DNA of 64,000 nucleotides from Bidens hawaiensis. Lineage: Eukaryota; Streptophyta; Magnoliopsida; Asterales; Asteraceae. How positions within the stretch are numbered: position 1 is the stretch's first letter; each line of letters begins with the position of its first letter. The stretch covers positions 1,116,001-1,180,000 of the forward strand of contig JAIQDT010000232.1 of NCBI GenBank assembly GCA_021521415.1, in the 5' to 3' direction. Below the pieces are notes generated by a model. That model saw only the letters and a program-made list of their open reading frames with translations. It ran no database searches and was not told the DNA's origin. Made by a program: the position numbers and the translations under genes. Shown piece after piece: positions 34,102 through 45,256 of the stretch.

Positions 34102-35447
34102 ATTTGCTTGAGCATCATTACATGGTTTCTTTTCGGCATCACTACCTCGTGGTGTAGAAGAATTTTGATGTTGACCACGAGGCCAGTGTATTCTTTCTTT
34201 GGTTTGTCACATTCTTTTGCGAAATGCCCAAATTCTTGACAGTTATAACATTTTACTTTCAACTTGTCAAAACCCAATTTCTTGTTTAAAGCTGGAAGAT
34301 CTTTACCAGTTCTTTGCATGAATCTTTTAACCTTACGGACGATCATAGCCATGTTCCACTTTAAATCCATGATTTCCAAATCATCAGGATCTATCTGATC
34401 ATAGTCCTCATCATTTAAATCACTTGGGGCAATCTTACTACTTACCAAGTTTTCATATGAAGACATGAAAGCTGTCAGAAAAACAAAGTTTTGCTCAGAT
34501 TCCTTCATATTAACACTCGGCGGTGAAGCAAATGGATTAGTAGTAGTTAAACTTCCAGAGCCACCAGACAATCCAGAATTACCAGCAGAATAGAAACAAA
34601 CTTTTGGATCATTGAACATAGTTGATTCTTTTTCACTTGCTGCTTGAGTAAGAAAAGCATTGATTGGAGAGATTGTTGAACTAAGAGGCATACTTCCACC
34701 ATAGAAAACTGAATCTTGATTTTCCTTGGAGGATTTTTGACACTTAAGATCATATTCTCTAGCTTCGATCTTTTGTAAAAATTCAAGTGCAGTCAAGTCA
34801 TCGTTCAAGAAGTAGTCATTCTCTTTTAAGACCATGAGAAAAGTTGAATAAGAACTTGGAAGCACACTCTTAATAGTGTCAATTTTATATGTTTCAGAAA
34901 TCTCCAATTTCATCTTGTCCAATTCAGCAATTAAATGAATAAACCTTGCTATCATCTCTTCAACCGTTTCTCCCTTCAATGGATTAAAGTTTCGAAACTG
35001 AAATTTGAGCATCACTTTTTTACTCTCAGTTGTGTTCCCCATACTTCTCATACGGAGATGTTGGAATAGAGAAACACATATCTTAATATTACCCACTTGA
35101 TGAAAGATATTTTTTGGCAATGCCATTGTGAGAGTGGAATAAGCTTTTGTTTCGATTTCCAAAGCTTTCTTCTCTTCTTGAGAATATTGAGAAACTGCTT
35201 TAGGAACAAAACCAGTGGTATCATCACCAATCAATGGTTCCTTATAAACTTCATCGAGACAATATGAGCAATCAGGATGAACATACCCCAAATGAGCACG
35301 AAACCGAGGTTCCCACTTGGCAAAGTCACTAAACTTCATCAATCTTGGACATTTAGAATGTGAACCTATCTCGGTATCAAGTTGTAATATTTGTTGCATC
35401 AACATGTTTTGAGACGCCAATGCATACATACCGGCCATTTTTGACAA
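34062..35447 (-). CDS. Gag of element B (461 codons)
   Basis: It starts MSKMAGMYALASQNMLMQQI near the ATG at 35447, about 1 kb inside the primer site. It contains the gag entry block FSDFAKWEPRFRAHLGYVHP and the UBN2-like central domain (MRSMGNTTESKKVMLKFQF; LKGETVEEMIARFIHLIAEL). A threonine/serine-rich spacer follows, then YDQIDPDDLEIMDLKWNMAM and the CCHC knuckle CYNCQEFGHFAKEC near residue 415. A frameshift at about 34200 gives an alien C-terminus (LVVNIKILLHH...), and the true continuation lies in the next piece. It packages element RNA in virus-like particles by family analogy. The copy in C is the same protein with stops. Confidence 0.88.
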   Translation of the reverse strand: MSKMAGMYALASQNMLMQQILQLDTEIGSHSKCPRLMKFSDFAKWEPRFRAHLGYVHPDCSYCLDEVYKEPLIGDDTTGFVPKAVSQYSQEEKKALEIETKAYSTLTMALPKNIFHQVGNIKICVSLFQHLRMRSMGNTTESKKVMLKFQFRNFNPLKGETVEEMIARFIHLIAELDKMKLEISETYKIDTIKSVLPSSYSTFLMVLKENDYFLNDDLTALEFLQKIEAREYDLKCQKSSKENQDSVFYGGSMPLSSTISPINAFLTQAASEKESTMFNDPKVCFYSAGNSGLSGGSGSLTTTNPFASPPSVNMKESEQNFVFLTAFMSSYENLVSSKIAPSDLNDEDYDQIDPDDLEIMDLKWNMAMIVRKVKRFMQRTGKDLPALNKKLGFDKLKVKCYNCQEFGHFAKECDKPKKEYTGLVVNIKILLHHEVVMPKRNHVMMLKQIWPCMDYIQIVKI

Positions 35448-36506
35448 ATTTTAAAATTAAAAGGTGTAATGAATCAAACAATCAAATAAGGTTTAACGAA
35501 CTGTGAACAGTTGTAGCGAACTGTGAATAGTAAAATAACGAATCAAATTTTAACGAAGTGAAGATTGATCAGAGAACGAATCAGAATTGAGTTTAACAAA
35601 TTAAATGGTTAACGAATCAACTCAAAACCACGAATCAGATGGTCAACAATCAGTCAACGAACTAGCCAATACTAACGAATTGACTAAGTCAATCACGAAT
35701 TACAGGCTTAGCGAATTAAAGATTTTTTGTAACGAAGTAGACAACGAACAGACTATAACGAATCAGCTACAGTTGATTTAGCAAATCAACTATAACGAAT
35801 CAAGTTGTTATAACTGTTTGTAACAAACTTTGATACCTTATGCCACGTGGCAAAGGTTGTAATGACACAAATCCCAATGTGGACACGTATCACACGTATC
35901 TGTTTATCCAATTAGCGAATCAGATGACACGAATTAACAACTAACACGAACTGACAAACGAATCACTTGAAATAGATAACGAATCAACAGAATTAATGAA
36001 CGAATCAAATGAAACAAGATAGAGAATCACCATACGGATGATAACGAATCAAGTTCATATTGAATCTTCAAATCTTCAACGAGAAATTTCCAGAAATCTG
36101 GAAATGATGAACACTAAACCCAGAACACCAGAAATTTTAGATCCGTAATACTATCTCGATTCTAGGCCAAATTACACAAATAAACTATCAAATTACTCGG
36201 AATTCGATCACAAATCCAATACACCAAACCTCATAACCGATTATTACCAATATCAGTCCAATTTCACCAAAAACTCAAACCCTGTTTCGGCCATAATCCA
36301 AAACAATATCGAATCACTTCAAAACCTGATGAAACCTCAATTCCCATTTGCCGAACCTTTCCAATACCTTATCCAACTCAAATCCAAACCAAACTAACCA
36401 TAACTCACTCCAGTAACCTCTAAATTAATCCAAATTCACTAAACAGAACACTAACAAACTGATATCCCAAATAAACACCAAATCAAGTGTAATTGAGCAA
36501 CCAACA
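35448..36506 (-). other. Leader of element B
   Basis: This roughly 1-kb untranslated leader lies between gag and the primer site. Its gag-proximal half (35500-36060) is packed with the words aacgaat, cgaatca and tagcgaa. No coding sequence was seen. Confidence 0.7.
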
Positions 36507-36518
36507 GCTCTGATACCA
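36507..36518 (-). other. Primer-binding site of element B
   Basis: The minus strand reads TGGTATCAGAGC two bases inside the LTR, the initiator tRNA-Met complement standard for copia elements. Confidence 0.9.
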
Positions 36519-36520
36519 CT

Positions 36521-37012
36521 TTTTGGAACTCGGGAATCAATCTATAACTATCACAGATCTCGGATCTAAGTTAATACGATTAATACCTTAATCAATAGAT
36601 CTAGCTCATAATTAACTTTGATTCAGTGTTATATGTGTATGTATGTATGTATATAATCAGTATGTTTACTATAGTAGTTGGTATAATATTAAGATTGAAG
36701 ATCGAGAGAGTACTTGGACAACAATTCGATAATTAACTCTCAAAACTTTTCTTATAAGTGAACAGGGTTCACTATAAATAGAAGACATGTATGGTTCGCT
36801 AACATCCCCTAGCGAACCAGAACCTACTTCGTTACGAACATTAAATAGGACGAAACACCCCCTGATTCGTTAACATCCCCTAACGAATCAGGAGGGAATA
36901 AGGTTAAGTCTTAGTTCGCTAACATCCCCTAGCGAACTTATTACATTTTATATTAAACAAAAACGTTAACGATAATTACAAAGACTCAAGATGCAAAACT
37001 GTGCACTAACAA
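36521..37012 (-). repeat. 5' LTR of element B
   Basis: It matches 22048-22575 closely but lacks 40 bases between two gcgaact words downstream of the third hairpin. The TATA-like box is at 36773-36780. Hairpins lie at 36791-36820, 36862-36891 and 36911-36940. The inner end reads ttttgg where the 3' LTR has tgttgg. Confidence 0.9.
36773..36780 (-). promoter_or_regulatory. TATA-like box of element B
   Basis: The minus strand reads tatttata, preceded by the three hairpins and followed by the leader, so transcription would run leftwards into gag. Confidence 0.55.
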
Positions 37013-37294
37013 GAATAAATATTACAAAGGAAGTAATGGTGTACTGTTAGTGTTATTCAAAATAATGGTTTGCTTTGAAAAGGTATTTAATAACAGCAAG
37101 GAATTCGGTTTCAAAATTCCTCAGACATATATTTGGCCGCCATCATTTAAATAAATAATTAGCAAAGGCTTTGATAACCTTTCAATCAAATCTATAGAAC
37201 AAAACAGAGAAGAGGAATCGATCAAGTGTTTGGTTGTTACCTTCGATGGTGGCTACAACGACGTGGATTTTCGGCAACAATAGGTTGCGGTGGT
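37013..37294. other. 282-bp spacer between elements B and C
   Basis: This is single-copy-looking sequence and starts with the second TSD copy of B (agaat). It contains no recognised domain. A short plus-strand frame around 37246-37294 (MVATTTWIFGNN) could be chance. It is presumably continuous, before B inserted, with sequence left of 22048. Confidence 0.55.
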
Positions 37295-37813
37295 TGTTAG
37301 TGCACGGTTTTGCATCTTGAGTCTTTGTAATTGTCGTTAACGTATTTGTCGTTTGTTTTATGTAATAAACAATTATTATTTCATGTAGTTCGTTAAAGTA
37401 TTAGGCTAGTTCGCTAAGGATGTTTAGCGAACTAGACCTTAAGTTAAGTCTCCTCTGATTCGTTAGGGGATGTTAACGAATTAGGAGGTGTTTCGTCTTA
37501 TTAATGTATGTAACGAAGTAGCATCTGGTTCGCCAGGGGATGTTAGCGAACCAGACCTATCTTCTATATATAGTGAACACTGTTCACACATAATTTAAGT
37601 TTTTGAGAGATTAATTAACAAAACTCTATCCAAATCCTCTCTCGATCTTCATCCTTAATATTATACTAATGCTGATAATATATAAACTTATACAACACTT
37701 AATCATACGTAATTATGAGTTAGATCTATAGTTAAAGTATTAATCGATTACGCACAGATCTGAGATCTGTTATTGTTATTGTTACTAGATTGATACACAT
37801 ACGGGATCCAACA
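37295..37813 (+). repeat. 5' LTR of element C
   Basis: It begins TGTTAGTGCACGG and ends GATCCAACA. TATA-like tatatatag is at 37564-37573. Hairpins lie at 37406-37435, 37455-37484 and 37525-37554. It is clearly homologous to the B LTRs but more diverged than they are from each other. Confidence 0.92.
37406..37554 (+). promoter_or_regulatory. Three-hairpin array in the U3 of the C LTR
   Basis: Inverted repeats ctagttcgcta/tagcgaactag, ctgattcgtta/taacgaattag and ctggttcgcca/tagcgaaccag surround the loop ggggatgt (aggatgtt in the first). The order mirrors B once orientation is allowed for, and the array ends about 10 bases before the TATA box. Confidence 0.85.
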
Positions 37814-37815
37814 AG

Positions 37816-37828
37816 TGGTATCAGAGCT
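37816..37828 (+). other. Primer-binding site of element C
   Basis: tggtatcagagct two bases after the LTR end, the initiator tRNA-Met complement. Confidence 0.92.
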
Positions 37829-38840
37829 TTTGGGGCTCAATTACACTTGATTAGGTGTTTATTTGGAATATTAGTTTGTTAATGTTCTGTTTTAGTGAAT
37901 TTGGTTTAATTCAGAGGTTTATGGATTGATTATGGTTAGTTTGGATTGGTTTTGAGGTGTTAAAGGTATTGGTAAGGTTTTGTGAATTGGAATTGAGGTT
38001 TGATTTGGTTTTGAGTGGATTAAGTATTGATTTGGATTATGACCGAAACAGAGGTTTAGTTTTGGTGTAATTGGATTCACGAGATATGTTAATTGGTTCC
38101 GAGGATTGGCGATTTGGTTTCGCGTGTTGATAACGAATAATTTTGTAGTTGATTTGTGTTATTTGGTTGAAAATTGAACGAGTGTTACGGATTTGAGTTT
38201 CTGGGTTTCATATTCTTCATTTCTAGATTTCTTGAAATCTTCTTTGAAGATTTGAAGATTTGAAGATGATTATGATTCGTTATCATCCGTATGTTGATTC
38301 GTCATCTCTGTCACATTGATTCGTTACTTAATTTAGTCAATTCGTCATAAACACTTAGTGGTTCGTTAATCAGTTCGTTATATCATCTGATTCGTGTCTA
38401 ACAAACTCGTGTGACACGTGTCTGCCTTGGGATTTTTGTTATAACAACCTGTGCCACATGGCATTAGGTGTCAGATTTTGTTACAAATGGTTGTAACTGC
38501 CTGTATCGTTCTAGTTGATTCGCTAATCAACTGTAGCTGATTCGTTATAATCTGTTCGCTATCTAATTCGTTACAAGAAACTTTTAATTCGCTAAGCTTG
38601 CAGTTCGTGATTAAATTAGCCAATTCGTTAGTGTTGACTGGATCGTTGACTGATTTGTTGACTATCTGGTTCGTGGTCTGAGCTGATTCGTTAATCATTT
38701 GATTCGCTAAAATCAATTCTTGTTTGTTAACATTAATCCTTATTTCGTTAAGGTTTGAAATTGTTAATTATTGTTCACAGTTCGCTATAACTGTTTACAG
38801 TTCATTAATCTTATTCGTTATACCCTTGAAGTTTTAAAAC
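37829..38840 (+). other. Leader of element C
   Basis: This 1-kb untranslated leader is homologous to the leader of B. The segment 38270-38830 is dense in gattcgtta, ttcgctaa and gttcgttat words. Confidence 0.75.
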
Positions 38841-40460
38841 TTGTCAAAAATGGCTGGTATGTATGCATTGGCTTCTCAAAACATGTTGATGCAACAAATG
38901 TTGCAACTTGATAGCGAGATAGGTTCACATTCTAAATGTCCAAGATTGATGAAGTTTAGTGACTTTGCCAAGTGGGAACCTCGGTTTCGTGCTCATTTGG
39001 GGTTTGTTCACCCTGACTGCTCATATTGTCTCGATGAACTTTATAAGGAACCATTGATTGGTGATGATACTATTGGTTTTGTTCCTAAAGCTGTTTCTCA
39101 ATATTCACAAGAAGAGAAGAAAGATTTAGAAATCGAAACAAAAGCTTATTCTACTCTTACTATGGCTTTACCTGAAAATATCTTTCATCAAGTGGGTAAC
39201 ATAAAGAGATGTGCTTCTCTATTCTAACATCTTCGTATGAGAAGTATGGGGAACACAGCTGAGAGTAAGAAAGTGATGCTCAAGTTTCAGTTTCGAAACT
39301 TTAATCTATTGAAGGGAGAAACAGTTGAAGAGATTATTACACAGTTTATTCATGTAATTGCTGAAATGGACAAGATGAAATTGGAAATTTCTGAAACCGA
39401 TAAAATTGACACTATTAAGAGTGTGCTTCCAAGTTCTTACTCGACATTTCTAATAGTTTTGAAAGAGAATGACTATTTCTTGAATGAAGACTTGACTGCA
39501 CTTGAATTTTTACAAAAAATCGAAGCTAGAGAATATGATCTTAAGTGTCAAAAATCCTCCAAGGAAAATCAAGATCCAGCTTTCTATGGTAAAAGTATGC
39601 CTCTTAGTTCTACGATCTCTCCAATAAATGCTTTTCTTACCCAAGCTGCAAGTGAAAAAGAATCAACTATATTTAATGATCCAAAAGTTTGTTTTTACTC
39701 GGCTGGTAATTCGGGGTTGTCTGGTGGTTCTGGAAGTTCAACTACTACGAATCCATTTGCTTCACCACCTAGTGTTAATATGATAGAAGCTGAGCAAAAC
39801 TTTGCTTTTATGACAGCTTTCATGTCTTCATATGAAAACTTAGTAAGTAGTAAGATTTCTACAAGTGATTTAACTGATGAGGACTATGATCAGATATATC
39901 CAGATGATTTGGAAATCATGGATTTAAAGTGAAACATGGCTATCATCGTCCATAAAGTTAAAAGATTCATGCAGAGAACTGGAAAAGATCTTCCAGCTTT
40001 AAACAAGAAATTGGGTTTTGACAAGTTGAAAGTAAAACGGTATAATTGTCAAGAATTTGGGCATTTCGCAAAGGAATGTGACAAACCAAAGAAAGAATAC
40101 ACTGGTTCTCGTGGTCAACATCAAAATTCTTCTACACCACGAAGTAGTGATGCTGAAAAGAAACCATCTTCTTCAACACAAGAAATGTTATCAGATGGAA
40201 ATGACCGGTCACAAGGGTTACTATGTAATGATGCTCAAGCAAATTTGGGTATGTTTGGGTTACATAAAGATTGTCAAGATACATTTGGGAGTGAGATGTC
40301 TTCTGATAATGATTTTGGATCTGATTCTGACGACTCTTGCGACAAGCCTCCAACAGTATTTGCTTGCATGGCCAAGATCAATGAGGTTAGTCATTCTATC
40401 TCTGCTACTCATCTGCTAAAGTATCATGTGTTGATTGTGAATCTAACAATCCTATGTTAG
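38841..40460 (+). pseudogene. Gag of element C with in-frame stops
   Basis: It starts MSKMAGMYALASQNMLMQQM, parallel to B. The frame is closed at about 39226 by TAA, where B has a glutamine codon. It is closed again at about 39930 by TGA, where B has a tryptophan codon (DLK*NMAI against DLKWNMAM). Between these lie the same UBN2-like domain and the EDYDQI block. The zinc knuckle near 40040-40080 reads RYNCQEFGHFAKEC: the first cysteine has become arginine, which would abolish zinc binding. The downstream acidic part (SEMSSDNDFGSDSDDSC) stays in frame, unlike in B, so C retains the original reading frame across the point where B is frameshifted. Confidence 0.88.
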
Positions 40461-40559
40461 AAGCTTTGAAAAGTCAAAATGATAATTTTGTAAGAGAATT
40501 GCTTCTCTAAAGGATACTTATCGACAATCTCTTGAATCTCAGATGAGATCTCGAGAAAA

Positions 40560-42045
40560 GATTGAAGCATTGTCGATAAGTAACCACGATCTCAAAGCTG
40601 AGTTGTCTGTAAAAATGACGATTAATAACCAAAAGTTTCAAGAATTTCTGAAAAATCGTTCAAAGATAACTGAGCTTGAGAATGAGGTTCTTTAGTTGAA
40701 GAACAAACTGGGAAAATTTAGAAATTCTTCTTTTCTGTTGAATGAAATTATTGAAGTATCTGGTAAACAAAAGGATTCAAAGAAAGGAATTGGTTTTGTT
40801 GAAATTCCACCACCATTTCACAATGATTACAAAATTAATCCTTTTACTAGAAAAGAAGAGGATTTGATTGAAAAAGAAACTGTTATTTCTGAAAAACCTA
40901 AACCAGTTAAAACAGAAACTGTTAAGACCAATTTGCTCCTCAAAAACCTCATGGTCAGAGTAACAAAGTCTTCGTTGAGAATGTTGACAAAGTGATTATC
41001 GAGGACGTGTTTGAACCTGAGATAATACACAAGAATAAGAACATCCCAAGTTCTAATCATATTCTTTGCGAACCTCAAGAATTTGAGGAAGCTGTGTATG
41101 GTTCATTCAAGTCTCACATAAAAAAAGAAGAACCGGTGAAAACTAAACCAGTAAAGGAAAAGAAGTCAGATAAGCCAAATATTTCTGATGAGGACTTAAT
41201 GCGGTTTGTTAATCCTCCTAGTACTAATCCTTCATCTATTAGAGTTTTTAAGTTAAAAGGGATGGATACGATGTTCACGGAAAAAGATATTCCAATAAGT
41301 ATCATTAAACCAGAACTTATTGAGAGTGTCTTTATCAATGAAACGTCACAGATTCAAGATCTTGAACGTAGATATGCTCAAGCAAAAACATCAGTTCCGT
41401 GTGATCCATTGACTAAAGCAAAACAAGTTTTAAAACAAGCTAATAAAATTAAATTTGTGAAGTCAACTGGGACAGATACGTTGAAGAGTTTCTCGAATTG
41501 TTCTAATTTGGATTTCTACTTGAAAAAGAAGTCTGAATTATCTGATGAGTTTGCTAAGAGCATGACCAAAAATGTGAGTCATCATCAAACTTCTGCGTCA
41601 TTCATTCCATCATCGTGTAGACATGCGAAGCTGTTTTCTTTGCGGTCAACATGGTCATGTAGTGAGGAATTGTAGTCATAAGAGCTATCAGAATCTTCAT
41701 CCTTTTATCAAGGACAACTCTAAGCCAATTCCATTGGTAAAGGAGATTCTAAAACGACCTGCGTCGTATGCTGATGACACTCATATTATGTTCTCTAATG
41801 TGAATCCTCGAAAGGTTATTCATGTTAATGAGACACATGGTCAGGTTAAACCAAAGTTTGTCCCACATGAACTAATTTGTAGGAACACAAATTCAAACAT
41901 TGTTCAAGCAGTGTACTTAAGACGAAAGTCTAGGAAGCCGGTAACTTATTCACAAGTGGCTGAACAACAGTTGAATTCTGTTGAAATTAATGATCAAAGA
42001 GAAAACCAAAAGGTGACCAAGACTGAGGCCTGGGCTGCCTTTTGA
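40560..42045 (+). pseudogene. C-terminal gag/linker of element C
   Basis: Homologous to 32554-33774 of B. Pieces at 40696-40995, 40992-41675 and 41623-42045 are in different frames. A TAG at about 40694 interrupts the coiled-coil stretch. The lysine/proline-rich part and FKLKGMDTMFTEKDIPIS follow. The second zinc knuckle, CFLCGQHGHVVRNC, lies near 41630-41670, then the linker KPKFVPHELICRNTNSNIVQ. It ends before the protease with a frame change. Confidence 0.8.
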
Positions 42046-42094
42046 ACTAATCATCCTTAATTTGTGTGTAGGGTACATCCAAGAGTGTGTCTGG

Positions 42095-42390
42095 TGAAAA
42101 CTGGATAATGGATAGTGGATGTTCTCATCATATCACTGGGAATCTCGACCTATTAACCAACGTGAGAAATATTCAAGGGGGTTATGTGGCATTTGCTAGG
42201 AATTCTGGGGGAATGATCACACAAGAGGTGAAGTTTCAAATAGTCACATTACTTTTGAGAAAGTAAATTATTGTGATAAAGTGGATCATAACTTATTAAG
42301 TGTATCGCAGATTTGTGATAAAAATTACACAACGATATTTACAGACAAAGAATGTCTTATCTTGAAACCGGGTTATGTGATTCCCTAGGA
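42095..42390 (+). pseudogene. Aspartic protease of element C
   Basis: It reads NWIMDSGCSHHITGNLDLLT with the catalytic D-S-G, then GGYVAFARNSGGMITQE. One base is lost near 42225 relative to B (acaagaggtgaag against ttgaagggtg order), shifting the frame; the rest (CDKNYTTIFTDKECLILKPG) is read in a second frame up to the stop at about 42388. Confidence 0.8.
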
Positions 42391-42391
42391 C

Positions 42392-43190
42392 ATGGTTGTC
42401 ATGCTATCACCACGATCAAATGATATTTATGTCTTAAATATGAGCTCTAAAGTATCCACATCGATCGAAACATGTTTTGTCTCGAAAGCAACCGAGAAAG
42501 ATTTGATTCTATGGCATCATAGAATGGGTCACATACGTGTTCGAAAGATGAATTATTTAATGGCTAATGACTTAGTTGAGGGTGTCTCATTGAAGAATTT
42601 TAAGTTATCTGATCACTGCATTGCATGCAAAAAGGGCAAGCAGAATAAGAAGTCGCATCCTTCTAAATTATTGAATTCCATTAATACCCCTCTTGAACGA
42701 CTTCATATGGATTAATTTGGTCCTGTGAATCGTGCAAGTATTTCTGGGGATTGGTATTGTCTTGTGGTGACTGATGATTATTCAAGATACTCATGGGTGT
42801 TATTTATGAGTTCGAAAGATCAAACACCGGTTTTGGTACAAAACCTTATCACCAAGATCGAATCACTTTACAAACAAAAGGTGAGGAGAATCCGAAGTGA
42901 TAATGGTACTGAATTCAAAAACACCGTATTGGATTTCTTTTGTGTTCAAAAAGGAATTCATCGAGAATACAGTGCACCTTATGTAACTCAACAAAATGGT
43001 GTTGCTGAATGAAAGAATCGAACCTTGATAGAAGATGCACGTACAATGGTCGATGACTCTAAGCTTCACGTCAATTCTGGAATGAGGCGGTGAATACAGC
43101 TTGCTATACTCTTAATCGGGTTCTACCCGTTAAAAGACTCAAAAAGAGAAGTTATGAGTTAATAGATAATCAAAAACCTAACTTAAAGTA
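42392..43190 (+). pseudogene. Integrase of element C with stops
   Basis: HHCC region: ILWHHRMGHIRVRKMNYLMA, then CIACKKGKQNKKSH. A TAA at about 42714 hits the first catalytic block right after the Asp (LERLHMD*). The second Asp lies in RRIRSDNGTEFKNTVLDFF. The catalytic Glu lies in QQNGVAE, followed at 43013 by TGA where B has an arginine codon (CGA). A small deletion near 43060 shifts the frame again. Inactive, but every key motif is visible. Confidence 0.85.
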
Positions 43191-43194
43191 CCTG

Positions 43195-44759
43195 GAACCT
43201 TTTGGGTGTTCGTGTACGATATTGAAGAAGGATGCGGGTAAATTTGAAGAAAAAGCTATCGAAGGGTATTTCTTGGGAAATGCATCTCCAAAGAAAAGGG
43301 TTTTCAATTTTACATCTGATTGTGTTGAAGAGTGGTACCATGTGGACTGTCAATATTACACAACTCCTCCTCAAGGGAAAGGTCCCGATTGGATGTTTAA
43401 CTACGATAGTTTATCTAATTCATTTACTCCATCAACTGAAAACATAGACGAAGACCTGTTTCGAGCATACTTTGAAGATCATTTGTCAATTCCAAGATTT
43501 TCAAGTTCTAATGATGTTGAAGCTCAACCTGATGCTCCAACTGAGGAACCTCAAGTTGCTTCTCCAGTTGCTATCGATAATGTTTCCACTTCTTCTGATG
43601 ATGATCAAGCTGAAGATCAAGTTATTAACCTTGACAGTGATAATGTTTCATCTCCTGAACTTGGTGAACATTACACTAACTTATTTGATAATATTGTTAT
43701 TCCTGAGAATCCCACTCTTCGGATTCATGGATATCATCCACAGGAAAACATCATTGGAGAACTTGATGTGGGCGTTCGTACACGTCATCAAGTTGCTTCG
43801 TCAACTGACAATAATGTATTGTGTGCTTACACTGATTTACATTCATCGGGAATTGTAAATCTTGCTAAATTCACTTGCTTTCTATCTCAAGTTGAGCCAA
43901 CGACGGCTCGTAAGGCACTTGAAGATCCTTCTTGGGTAGAAGCTATGCAAGAAGAATTACAGCAATTTGCACGTTTGGGTGTTTGGGATTTAATAGACAA
44001 GCCTGCTAGAGTCAAGAAAGCTATTCCGACTAAGTGGGTATTTAAGTGTAAGAAATACGATCGAGGGGTGATTGTCAGAAACAAGGCACGTCTAGTGGTG
44101 CAAGATTTTCATCAGCAAGAGGGTATTGATTACACAGAGGTATATGCTCCAGTTGCAAGATTAGAGTCGATTAGAATCTTCCTGGCATATGAAGCTTATA
44201 AGAATATCAAGGTCTATCAAATGGATGTTAAAAGTTCTTTTCTCAAAGGTGAACTACACGAGGAAGTGTTTGTTTTACAGCCTCCTGGTTTTGAAGATCC
44301 TGATTATCCGGACCGAGTTTGCCGATTAAACAAGGCCCTGTATGGTCTACATCAAGCCCCGAGAGCTTGGTATGGCACGCTTGCCGACCATCTGACTGAT
44401 AACGGCTTCAAACTAGGGACTGTCGTCTGCACTTTATTTCATAAAACAATTGGTGACGATCTTCTCCTAGTTCAGATTTATTTCGACGACATTATCTTCG
44501 GGTCAACAAATGATACATTGTGTAAGGAGTTCGAGAAGTCCATGCAAACAAAGTTCGATAGGAGAGATGAATTTCTTTTGAGGGTTGCAGGTTCACCAGT
44601 CTGCTAACGAAATCTTCATTCACCAGACTGACTAAGTATGTGAATGACGTCTTGAGCCGATTCAAGATATCTGCCAGAAAAATCCCTTCTAATCCTCTTC
44701 CAGTGTGTCACAATTTATCACCGGATTAATTGGAGGATACCGTTGATCCTACCCTCTAT
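43195..44759 (+). pseudogene. Reverse transcriptase of element C, cut by the hAT element
   Basis: The open frame 43090-44607 (505 codons) covers the integrase tail, the acidic linker and most of RT. It has [37 protein letters not shown], where the normal SAFLNG is changed to SSFLKG, and [11 protein letters not shown], where B has YVDD. Val-to-Phe in the catalytic box would probably impair activity. A deletion at about 44560 removes residues relative to B (KFEMSSMGEMNFFLG) and shifts the frame; the sequence then continues in another frame to the hAT insertion point at 44759, with an added TAA near 44730. Confidence 0.86.
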
Positions 44760-44764
44760 TAGAG

Positions 44765-45003
44765 GTGCACAAATCGGTTTTTTTAAAAAAACCGGTTCGG
44801 TTATTAACCGGACCGGTTTTTTTCGTCCTGGAAAAAAACCGGTTCGGTTAATAACCGGACCGGTTAATAACCGGTTTTTGTGCATGAAAACCATAACCGG
44901 TCAAACCGGTTACGACCGGTTTGGGAACCGGTTAGAACCGGTTAATAAACCGGTTTTTTTATTAACCGGTTTTTTAATAACCGGTCTAACCGGTTAACCG
45001 GTT

Positions 45004-45027
<24 letters not shown>
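44765..45027. repeat. Left subterminal AACCGGTT array of the hAT element
   Basis: Dense short repeats built on accggtt/aaccggt, frequently as the self-complementary AACCGGTT, end in a run of T at 45003-45027. A 38-bp direct repeat (cattaaatcgttatcgcat...) follows at 45094 and 45170. Confidence 0.9.
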
Positions 45028-45034
<7 letters not shown>

Positions 45035-45256
45035 CATTATTTTTTCACAGTGTAAACAAACCGGTAACTACAAGGCAAACCGGTAACTACAAGCATTAAA
45101 TCGTTATCGCATATTCGTAACTCAAAAATACATAACTTTCATTTATAGCTTTTACATTAAAAATACAAACATTAAATCGTTATCGCATATTCGTAACTCA
45201 AAAATACAAACATTAAAGAATGCTTAGACACGATTACATTAACAACTTGCTGTTTC

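Larger units (their letters stand above)
22048..37012 (-). mobile_element. Complete SIRE/Maximus-type Ty1/copia element B
   Basis: The 14,965-bp element has a 492-bp 5' LTR (36521-37012) and a 528-bp 3' LTR (22048-22575), a tRNA-Met primer site, gag, protease, integrase, RT, RNase H, a 3.2-kb spacer, an extra ORF and a polypurine tract, all on the minus strand. Flanks ggaat (22043-22047) and agaat (37013-37017) form a 5-bp target duplication with one mismatch. The LTRs are closely similar apart from one 40-base deletion and scattered changes, so insertion was relatively recent. The RT/RNase H frame is open over 739 codons, but gag, integrase and the extra ORF carry frameshifts and stops. Confidence 0.92.

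Noticed and set aside
37246..37294. Start of a host exon (MVATTTWIFGNN)
   Set aside because: Too short, no splice or homology evidence, cut by the LTR of C.
44743..44997. 84-codon ORF
   Set aside because: Composed of the AACCGGTT repeats of the hAT terminus; low-complexity translation.
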